NCBI GenBank assembly: GCA_021521415.1
Contig: JAIQDT010000302.1
Span: 1-64,000, forward strand
DNA from: Bidens hawaiensis
Taxonomy: Eukaryota; Streptophyta; Magnoliopsida; Asterales; Asteraceae
Reading direction: 5' to 3'
Length of the DNA stretch: 64,000 nucleotides
Shown here: positions 35,604 to 45,500 of the stretch, piece after piece
Layout: each line of letters begins with the position of its first letter
Numbering within the stretch: position 1 is the stretch's first letter
Notes under the pieces: generated by a model
Seen by the model: the letters and a program-made list of their open reading frames with translations, nothing else
Told to the model about the DNA's origin: nothing
The model's database searches: none
Translations under genes and position numbers: made by a program

Positions 35604-35990
35604 TTAATAAATTTTACCAACTTAGGTATTTTTATGTCAAAAACATTACTAAACCAATTATAGAGGGAAAAATATATTTTTTGTTATAGACTCTAAAAAT
35701 CCAAACTTTGAACAAAACTTATCGCCGTCTTTGATATTTTATGTCCATTATTTTGAATCTAGAATTTATTTTCTAAGACCGCTCCCTGAACCGAACTTGT
35801 CCAGTTCAGCTTGCTTAAACACTTAGTTCTCTTGCTTACTTTAACAAGTGAGTTTTCATAACCCCTTTTTCATCTTTTAACATTTTGGGGTGTAGTATGT
35901 TACAAATTTTTATTGTTATTTCATGTTGCAAAACAAAATTTACATATGTGTCACGTATTTATTTGTTTCATATCATAATGCTTGTAACAT
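35604..35990 (+). mobile_element. Fragment of an older LTR (LTR C), right piece
   Basis: Continues 22813-23164 across the Tekay insertion. It contains module 1 (35845-35899: AAGTGAGTTTTCATAACCCC then ACATTTTGGGG), which marks it as the same class of LTR as S1 to S6. Its right end is not clear, and no hairpin was found downstream. Confidence 0.5.
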
Positions 35991-37930
35991 GGTACATAAA
36001 GTGCATTATCTAATACAAGTTTTTCTCCAGAAGTAAACATAATAATAACACTTCCTTTGCTCTTGATGGGTTCGGTAGCTGCATTCCCCGTTCTCAATAC
36101 GAATCATCATCAATGGACCTAAAATTCTCGAACAACTTCAGGTCTTTAAAAACATGGATTGTAGCCCTATAATCCACCCACCATGCTACCAAGTTATCCT
36201 GTACATATAATGATTTAGTCACGTAAGAAACATAATATGTTAGAATTACAATATGGAACATTATTTAACATAAAGTCAACCAAAACAATAAGTAAATTAC
36301 TTGTTTGACACGGCGGATCTTTGTTCCAGTTTGTTCTAGCAACATTTGTTGATTTGTTTCATTCATTCAAGTGCAATCGACAGTGTCGATTGAAATTCCT
36401 CGGTTTCCCGCAACTACAATAGCCTAGTTTTTGTTTGTTATTAAAATTAGAAAATTTCCCTTTAAACTTGTGTTTTCCTTTCTAATATTTATTAAACTTT
36501 TTTGGCTTATCAACATGTTAAACCATGTTAGCAGATGACTGATTTGCATTCATTTGTCCCTTCACTTTATCGGTTTGTTTAGACCGAAGTGATTCCTCGA
36601 TCTTTAAATGACTACCCAATTGAACAAGACTTAACTCCTCATTTCGGTGTTTGAGTGAGTAATTAAAATCTTTCCACTATCAGAAACCTTGCCCCTGGAA
36701 TTTCTCAAGTTTTGCAGATTTACCAAGCATATCCTTTACCGATTATCCGTTTGCCAAAGTCGATTATCAACAAAATCAATTTTTTCTTATATATCTGAGA
36801 GAATGAACATTGAATCACACAATGAAATTAAACGGGGACATGCATTTTCTTATAGTCATGATAGAAATCACTCTAAGATAAAATCGATTTGAGGTACACT
36901 AAACGTTTTACCGAATAAAACTAGTAATTCTTCAAGAAAGAATTTGTTTGTGAGAGAGTTTGGTGCGTGCCCTAAAAAATGTCAATCAAATATTATCCCC
37001 AAATCTAAATTAGAAACCGTCTGTAACTTCTATTTGGCTCAAAGTTGACCTCCATGTTGGCACACACTTTTTGGTTAAAACAATTTACATTATGCTAATT
37101 TATTATCAAGGCCCAAAAAGAATTATAATGTTAAAAGTATTATCTTTACCAAGTTAAGAAAACTTATAATCACTAGCATAAAGGAGTCCATCTACATCTT
37201 TGAACTCGTTAAGAACTAATGATATTTACTCAATCAAAGATAATCCGATATTACAAAATCTATATTGATCATTAATAAAATTACCAACATCTTAGAAGTT
37301 CGGAATTGCATTCGTTATTAGTTATTATCATAATCTAGATCACAATTTCCATGATCTAAGCAAGTTCCCAACACAAGAAAGATGTTTGAAACACAGAGCA
37401 CAAGTTCAATCATGGAACACAAGCTCTAGTTCTAGACACAAAACACGGGTTCCAAACCCTAAACACAAGTTCCAGTCAATGTTTTGTAGAACCAGACTCG
37501 ACAACAAACTAATCGCCTTACCAGCACACTAGTCGATTTGGTTAGACTAGTTCTGTCATAAATAAGACTTCAATAAATAAAATATAAAGCCTCAAATCCT
37601 AAATGAATCATAAAATGAGGTTTTGGATGAAACAAAATGAAAATCCAAATGACCACCAAGTTCACCAGTCCGACCGGTAAAATGGGAGACGGTCAAAGAG
37701 GTATAACCGGACATTTTCCGTGCCCTCTTTTAGGTCCAACCAGTCCATTCGGTCAGATATGTTGTGAAAACACCAGTTTCGATCGTTGAACACAAGTTCG
37801 AGACACAATTCTCAATCAGAGGACTCCGAGATAGAATTCCCATAACACATAAAGACAAACCAACATAAAAGTAATTGTAAGAAAACTAGTCCTAGATTGC
37901 CACTCGATCACGAGTCGGAACCTAACAATC
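35991..37930 (-). pseudogene. Degenerate Ty1/copia fragment (gag knuckle, protease, possible LTR)
   Basis: Minus-strand translation gives a gag tail (YSLKHRNEELSLVQLGSHLK, near 36620), a worn zinc knuckle (CGKPRNFNRHC, near 36390) and a protease block in which the expected DSGA reads DYRA (near 36160). A possible LTR starts TGTTAGGTTCCGACTCG on the minus strand at 37930. Its other end and the PBS are not visible. Many stops. This is a small remnant of an old element of a different copia lineage from the SIRE-type one. Confidence 0.55.
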
Positions 37931-38585
37931 AAGCCTCGCTTCATGATAGCCATAAACGCCAACCTTCAATACATGAAAATTAAATGGAATTTATTCAAAA
38001 CACGAAGCCCAAATTTAACCTTGCGAAAACCTAATACTTATAATTTCTGAAACCTTTTACACGTAATTAATAGATCTCCTTGCACGATTAGATTCAATCT
38101 AAGATGGGTAGGTGCATATCTCTACATAATCTCACTCTCAATAGTACCCATTTACACACCTACGTTTATTACAACCAAACTAGACCGCTAAGGATAGTAT
38201 GGTCAGGGTCGTTTCGTGAGTAAGCCAAATAAGACCAAGCTTTAGGCCTTCAATTATGTAGGGCCTTAATAAAAATAGAGGTCTATATTATGAGTTTTTA
38301 AAATTGGTTTTTTGTAAAATTAATAACTCAGTGATAGGCCACAAGTTAAGGAGGAATGCCACGACCCATTATCACTGCATATAATCCGCATTCTATAATT
38401 CATGGATACTCTCTATAACTATCCACGCAAAAAAAGAAAAAAAACATCAACATTTTAGTTAATTTTAGGCCTCCGAATATATTGGCTCAACCTTGAGTAG
38501 GGTGTTCTTTTTGGATACCTTTAGAGTATCCTAACTCTACCAATCTTGTGTTATCGTATGTTATTTCAATTAACTCGTTAAAACA
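37931..38585. other. Intergenic, nothing recognised
   Basis: AT-rich sequence without coding potential or clear repeat ends. Confidence 0.5.
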
Positions 38586-38591
38586 TAAAAG

Positions 38592-39120
38592 TGTGCTGCT
38601 AAACGTACCCCCTCCATCTCATTTTTACTAAACATACATATCCATCAAGTTTCACATTAATACAATTTAACCCTTTTTTATTTCTGTTTTTATCATTTTG
38701 TTATATTTTATTATTATCGTCTTCATACACACCTTTTAAGAATATGTTTTACTATTTTTTTTTTGTTTCTTTAAAATATTTTTTTTTTGTTTTTTTAAAT
38801 AACGAAAAACATATTTTTATTGATTAAAATAAACATTTTTATAATTTAAAAAAAATCTATAATTGTTTTCATTGTTTGGAGGGTGTTTTTTTAATAGTTT
38901 TTGGAGATGATAGTTTGCATTTTTTAAAACAAATTTCTTAATTTTTATTCAAAATAAAAAAAAATAGTGTATATATGTAATAAACTGCATAAATTTTGTA
39001 CTATAAAATTAAAAAAAAAAACGTTAGTGGGGAGTAATATGTTAAATAAAATTGTTAAATGAATTGAAAGTCTAAGGTATGGGGTATGACAAGTAGAAGA
39101 GAGGTATGTTTAGCCTAACC
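38592..39120. mobile_element. Candidate TIR element of about 530 bp
   Basis: The left end (GTGCTGCTAAACGTACC) and the reverse complement of the right end (GGTTAGGCTAAACATACC) pair with several differences. The interior is very AT-rich with no ORF. The target duplication is unclear. Confidence 0.45.
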
Positions 39121-39221
39121 TGTACAATTTGTTATCCAAAAAGGATTTATGATACAGCTTTTTGTCCGTTTGCCCTCTGTCTTAATATAAACTCTATTAT
39201 GATTTAAATTAGGGTAAAGTT

Positions 39222-40296
39222 AAAATACAGAGGATAATAAAAATGAGAAGTGTGAGAAAAAATCTAATCCATTGATCTTAGATTTGAATGGTGTAGATTA
39301 ATTTAAGAAAATAAATTAATAAGAAGGGCATAAAGGTAATAACTCACTTTTGTTGACTTTCTCTTTCCACATGCAAGGCACATGCCAATTCTCCTATCAT
39401 TTTAAAACGTCCGTAACTTTTTCATGCAAAATTCTTTTTATAAAAAATTTTCACCATAATAACAAGCGTTTTTTATCTTTAATATGAGTATCATATTGTT
39501 ATATAAAAATAAAAAAAATAGTGGGCTTTTTATATTGTATTATTGGTTGTTCATTGTGATTTTAATTGGGTTTTTATATGCATTGTGTTATAGATTTTGG
39601 TTGTTGTGTTATCAATTAGTACTCATATTAAACAATTAAAATAAAGATTACGTCATTGTGTCTTTGTGCTCATCATTTGTCTTTCTACTTATCATTGTGG
39701 AGAAAATAGTATTACGTTCATTGTGCATAACGTTCAAGTCATTGTGTAATTTGTAGTTTCCATTATGTTTTATGTTTCAGATCATTGCGTTATATGTATT
39801 CACCATTGTGTATTACGTTTCAGGTTATTGTGTCATATATATTCATTATTGTGTTTTACGTATTAGATAATTTGTTTTTATGTTATCATTATATTTGTAT
39901 ATTATTATTAGACAACTGTGTTATTAGTATTAAAAAATAAACACAATGATGAGTTGAAAGACACAATAACGAAAAAACACAATGAAAACAGAAAGACCCA
40001 ATGACGAAAAAAGACACAATGGTAAGAAAAGACAACGCAATTTTTGTTTTAATTTTTATATAACAAAATCATACTCATATTAAAGATAAAAAAAACGCTT
40101 ATTATTATGGTGAATTTTTTTTTAAAAAATATCATATGAAAAAGTTATAGACGTTATAAAGTGATGGGGGAATTAGCATGTGACTTGCATGTGGAGAGAG
40201 AAAATATGTACTATTACTTTTATACATGTTTTCCTTTGGTCACCACCTGACACATGTCAATTAACTATAGCTTCTCATACTTCTCATTTTTGTTGG
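39222..40296. mobile_element. Foldback element with long inverted arms
   Basis: The ends AAAAATGAGAAGTGTGAGAA (near 39237) and the reverse complement of TTCTCATACTTCTCATTTTT (near 40273-40292) match. Within about 300 bp of each side, the arms 39360-39520 and 40050-40210 are also inverted copies (CATGCAAGGCACATGC, AACAAGCGTTTTTTATC and their complements). The centre (39540-40040) carries CATTGTGT on the left and ACACAATG on the right. No transposase is encoded. Confidence 0.8.
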
Positions 40297-40302
40297 CATT
40301 TA

Positions 40303-42250
40303 GGTTGTATGCTATGGTGGGGGCTTCGAAGCCCTTCCACAGTGCCACGTCAGCGCCACGTGGGCACTGGGGGCATCGAAGCCCCAGGGCATAATGCCTC
40401 TCTATGGCGAGGGGGTATCAAAGCCCCAGGTCATAATGCCCTCTGTGGTGAGGGGCTTCGAAGCCCAAACTTTTTTCTTTTTTTTTTATAAAACAAAAAA
40501 AACCAATACAATAATATATAATACAATAATACTAACATACAAAATAAATTAAATAATAAAACATATAAAAAAATTACAGCTATATTTAGTCGTCGTCCTC
40601 GCCGTCATCTTGCTTATTACTCCAAAGATGTTCAACCAAATCCGATCGAAGGCAGAAATTCGTTTCCTTTTTTCTTGTTTTTAATAAATTAGCAAGTTTC
40701 TCATCTTCGTTTAGTGTGCAGATCGGCTCTGGCTCATTGTTGTACTCGCCTTGGCAAATTGCTCTACCCAAGTCCTCCAATATCATATTATGCAAGATAA
40801 TGCAAGTGTACATTATATTTCTTAACTTATCCATTTGTTGAAAACGAGCCGGTTGTCTAATGATAGACCAATGTTTCTTTAATACCCCGAATGCCCTTTC
40901 GATATCTTTTCTTGCCGACTCGTGCTTTTTCTTGAAATACTGACGTTTTTCGTCAGTCGGGCACACAAAGCTAAGAACCAACGTGGCCCACTCCGGATAA
41001 ATACCATCGACTAGATAATATCCGTATTTGTAGTTGACATCGTTCGTGGAAAATGAGGTGTCGGGTGAGCTCCGTCTGTGAGGCGGTCAAAAATAGGGGA
41101 CGCATTAATCAAAGCTACATCATTGTTTGCACCAGGCATCCCAAAAAACGCATGTCATACCAAAGATCAAATGATGCAGTCGCCTCAAGAATAACTGTTG
41201 GGCCATCATGATCACCCCGATGATATTGACCTTGCCAAGCAACAGGACATGCTTCCCATTCCCGGTGCGTGCAATCAAGGCTGCCAAGCATCCCGGGAAA
41301 ACCGTGTCTTTGTTGATGCACATCGTATATTTTTTGTACGTCACTTTGAGTCGGCTTCCTCAAATATTTTTTATGATATAGTTGTGGAATACCTAAGTTT
41401 AACAAATTTTATAAAATCCACACTCTAATGTTACGGTTTTGAAGTAAATAATTAGAATAATAAAACTCACATTCGCAGAATATGTGAAGCGCCTCACGAG
41501 CCACTGTCTCCGACATCTGTAAATACTTTTCCATGGCGTCGCTCGTAGTCCCGTACGTTAGTTGACAAATTGCCGCCATGCATTTTTGCATAGTTAAATA
41601 TCCCGGTTTACCTCTTGCGTCCTGCCGTTGTTGGAAGAATGCATAAACGCGTTCTAAATCACCAACTATTCGTAAAAATAGTTGGCGACTCATCCGAAAA
41701 CGGCGCCGAAATCGTTCCGAATCAAAATTCGCATCCGGCAAAAAATAATTTTTCATCAACCGGTCATGAGCACCTACACGATCCCGTTGAAGATGAGGCT
41801 GTCTTTTTAGTGGTTGTGAGCTTTCACAATGCTGGACTACGAGTTGGGCAACCTCTAGAACGGCACTAAATATTGCTTCATCCTCTGAATCCGAATCGGA
41901 AATATCGTCGATATCGGGCTGGAAGTCGGGTGTCAAAAATGAGTCGGAAGACATATTTGGGAAGAAAATTTTATAAAGTTTAAATAGGAGAATGGGATGT
42001 TTATAGAGATTGGGTGAATGGTGTGTATATATATATGTGTGTGTGTGTGTTTTATATTATTTAAAATTGACTTTTTTAAACAACAGTAATATACCCGTTG
42101 GGGGGAGGGACCCACCCCATCTTCCTCTTCCGCGCCCGCCATTCCCTCCACCTCTCCCCCTTCCGCGCCCGCCTTGAAGGCACCTCCCGGCGGTGTTACC
42201 CCCTCTTTCGCGCCCCAATCCTCCCCCTACCACGCCCATAGCGACCAGCC
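40303..42250 (-). mobile_element. PIF/Harbinger DNA transposon
   Basis: The terminal repeats GGTTGTATGCTATGG (40303-40317) and GGCTGGTCGCTATGG (reverse complement of 42236-42250) match at 11 of 15 positions. They are flanked by TTA on both sides (40300-40302 and 42251-42253), the target duplication typical of this superfamily. At 1,948 bp it carries a transposase gene but no separate Myb-like gene, so it may have depended on another copy for full function. A TG/TA microsatellite lies at 42021-42050. Confidence 0.9.
40586..41954 (-). pseudogene. Harbinger-type transposase (HARBI1/ALP1-like nuclease), two frameshifts
   Basis: The start ATG is at 41954. Exon 1 (41471-41954) has an acidic N-terminus and the DNA-binding helical part (RRRFRMSRQLFLRIV). 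A 78-bp GT-AG intron (41393-41470) joins cleanly to exon 2, giving CIPQLYHKKYLR across the junction. The DDE nuclease domain shows D in GSLDCTH, D in YYLVDGIYP and E in KDIERAFGVL. The frame slips at the A-run at 41143-41148 and again around 41055-41075, so the product would be cut before the second D. The family makes and moves TIR elements; domesticated relatives such as ALP1 exist, but the element ends and frameshifts make that unlikely here. Confidence 0.88.
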
Positions 42251-42562
42251 TTATAGAATTTTAAATTATTGGATAAACTATAGTAAAATTTGTTACATGA
42301 AATTCCGGTAAAAATGAATATAAAAAACAAATTGAAGAAAGTGAGAGTGACGTGGACCCACCCCAGTGGACTTTCATACTCCACCAACACCAGGGTCAAA
42401 CCCTACTAGTATTACTCTCTTGTTTCTTTCTCATTTCCCCCAATCTGCACTCAATCACATTTACCATTTATTTATCAAATTCAACACTCACGGATCAAGA
42501 TTTATATGGATTCCTATCCACTCAACCACTCCCATAGATCGCCATCCGATTGATCCTTCAAA
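42251..42562 (+). promoter_or_regulatory. Upstream region of the PSI-like gene
   Basis: A 312-bp stretch between the Harbinger end and the start codon. It is rich in CA/CT tracts from 42345 on, as in plant 5' untranslated regions. There is no strong TATA box: GATTTATATGG at about 42500 is the nearest candidate. The Harbinger insertion is therefore in or near the promoter. Confidence 0.4.
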
Positions 42563-45500
42563 ATGGGTGGTGTGTGTACCGGTGGGACGTTGAAGCGGCA
42601 TACGGGCGTCGATGACGTCAGCGCCAGGGGTAGTAGTGTAATTGATGTTTATATAATTGTGTGTGTTTTCTAAATTTATATATTTTTCACTCAAATTGTT
42701 TACGGAAAAACTAGGCATGTAAACGAATTGAACATTCGGTGAACTGTTAAGCTTGGGAGTTAGTTTACGTTCAGTTATATTTATTTGCTTGTGTTCATTC
42801 GTTTACGTTTGTTATATATTTATTTAAACTTTTAGGTTTATTACAACTTAGTCTAGTGTTAATAACTTTTTAGGCACAACGCATTATTGTTCACATTTAT
42901 GTAGAATTGGGTTTTAACTTAGTTATGTTCATTTGTTTATACTGTTAACGAACGAACAACAAAATCTCGTCCGTTTAATTGACAATGTTGGATCGTTTGT
43001 TCGGTTTTAAAGTTAAACAAACAAACGCAAACATGTTTCGTTCGTGTTAGTTCTTCTTGTGTACAAGCTTACGAAAAAATGTTTTAAAAGTCGCATAACA
43101 ATCTTTTCGGGTCAACCCAACTTGAATTTTGATAGGCGCCTCACGTAAGCACGTTTCTGGGTAAAGCGGGTAGCGTCGGTCTTAAAGTCCTCGACACGCT
43201 CGGAAGCAGTATGACAAATTTAAACGCACATACTGGATTTGTATCTAATTCTGCGTTAAAGGGGAACAAAGTTACTATCTTAGCATTTGAAGTGGCTAAT
43301 ACGATCGTTAAGGGGTCTAATTTGATGCAATCGCTTTCGGGTGAAAACATTCAAATTCTTAAAAAGGAAATTTTGCATTCGAAAGGCGTGCAGCTTTTGG
43401 TTTCAACCGATATGAAGGAGTTGCTGAGAATTGCGGCTTCTGATAAGAGGTAAGTTTGCTCGTTTACATTCAATTGTGTTTGTTACTTTATGCTTGTTAA
43501 ATTCATTTAAAATTTTGACCCAATACAACTGAGTTGAGTGTTAATAACTTTTTAGGCTCAACTAGTTGTTCTTCACATTACTTTTAACTGGTTTTAGCTC
43601 AGTTATGTTCATTCATCTTTCCTCAGTCATGTTTGTTCGTTTGTGTATGTGAACTGTTTGTTTATACTATTAACAAACTAACATAAAATGAATATGGACA
43701 TGCTCATTTTTTTTAACAATTGAACACGAACAAGAAAATTGCTTTTGTTTGTTTAACGTTAAACGAACGCGAACAAGAAAATTGTGTTTGTTTGTTTAAC
43801 ACTAAACTTTAACGAACACAAACATGCCCTGTTCTTGTTTGTTTTGTTCGTTTACACGCATAATCTCGTTGGTGGGTCCTGTGAGTTTTCTGGTAATGGG
43901 TTCTCATGTTTAGAAAAAGACTTTTGTTGCCAATTTCAAACACAAAAATATTTCAGGTTTTGGCATGGCATATATGACCAGTTTAAAATGGGTGATCGGG
44001 TTGCCCATGTTTAGCGCGTTTAGTTAAACAAGTCAACCCACTAATTGGTTTGCGGGTTTATCCGAACACGGCCCATGTAGCTAAATGGGCTCGCAGGTTC
44101 AACTAGAAACTGATCCGAACCTGTTTATACCAAACCCAAATGCACAAATTTCATGTTACGTTCGTGTCATGTCATGAATTCAAATATTTTTTTTCAGAGT
44201 GGAATTTGAAATTTTTTCTAAAGAAGTGGTGAGATTTGGAGATATGTGCAAGGATCCGCAATGGCACAATTTGGATCGTTTCTTTGCCAGGTAAATTTGA
44301 AATTTGTGAATTGCAAAATAGTTGAAATTTGACATGTGTTTCTGAAATGTATTTAATTTGTTTGTTATGAGTCAGATTGGATTTGGACCCTGTAACAAAT
44401 AGTCAGATAAGAGGAGGCTGAAATTACAATGCAAGAGCTTACCAATTTGGCTCAACACACTTCTGTAAGTTGCTTCTTTTTGTCTATTTATTCCTTAAAG
44501 TAGAGGTCACAATTAGGTCTGGCAAACTGGCGGGTCGGGTGGGTTTGGGTCACGTTTCGAAACGGGTCTGGGTCAAATACGGGTTCCGAGCAAAATAAGT
44601 AGGGTAAAATGGATCGTTTTAGAAAGTCATCAATTTGGTTCGGATAATTACGGTTTCAGGCCATGGAGTCAGGTTGAAATGAGTTGTTTCATAAAAAAGT
44701 ACCAAATTGTTTTGGCCTGTTCACTAATATGACTACTGACTAGACCTGAATTAACCCATTGATTGATTTAAGATGGCCCGTTGATTGATTTATTTTGCCA
44801 AATCAACCCTTATTTGAAGAATTGGTCGTGATTGCTACCCGAAGTCAACATTTTGACCCACTTACGAAAAGTTAAAGTCAATTATTTTTAATGCAATAAG
44901 CACTTCTTAATGGTTTTGTAATGATATTTGACGTACTAGTCATATTTAAAAAGATTTATTCTTTTGAACAAAAAACGTTTGTGAACTAATTTTGACTCGT
45001 TTTGACACTCCAATTCTTGTATTTTTACTTAAGCTATTCCTTGGCTAGACATATTATTTTCCATGATGCTTAAAAGAAATAAAACTATGTGTGCAGGAAT
45101 TATATCATGATTACCATGCTTTGGATAGATTTGAACAAGATTATCGCCGTAAGCTTGAGGAAGTTGAATCCTTGAATCTTCCGCGAAAAGGTATCTTACA
45201 AATGACCATATTTGTTGTTCAGATTGAAACTATTTGGTGGTTCTCCAAATAATTCAATCAGATAAAACTCAGTTGAGATCATATACCAAACTCTAATCTC
45301 ATCATCTGAGAGTCGTATGCACTTTCAGATTGAGACCATTTTGCTGGGGTTGTATGCACTTCCATATGCAGATTAGAGTTTGGTAGTTATCATTTCGATT
45401 TTTAAATTTAAATAAAATCCGCTTCAAAAGCTCGACCGTAGCCAGCGGCGCTAACCCTTGGACCCTGCTGTCAAGGACGTTGCCCCCTTGGAACCACTTT

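Noticed and set aside
40180..40491. A 103-codon plus-strand frame
   Set aside because: It crosses the end of the foldback element and the Harbinger terminal region. No domain.
40586..41954. A domesticated ALP1/HARBI1-like host gene
   Set aside because: The gene lies between matching TIRs with a TTA duplication and has two frameshifts, so a transposon copy is the simpler reading.
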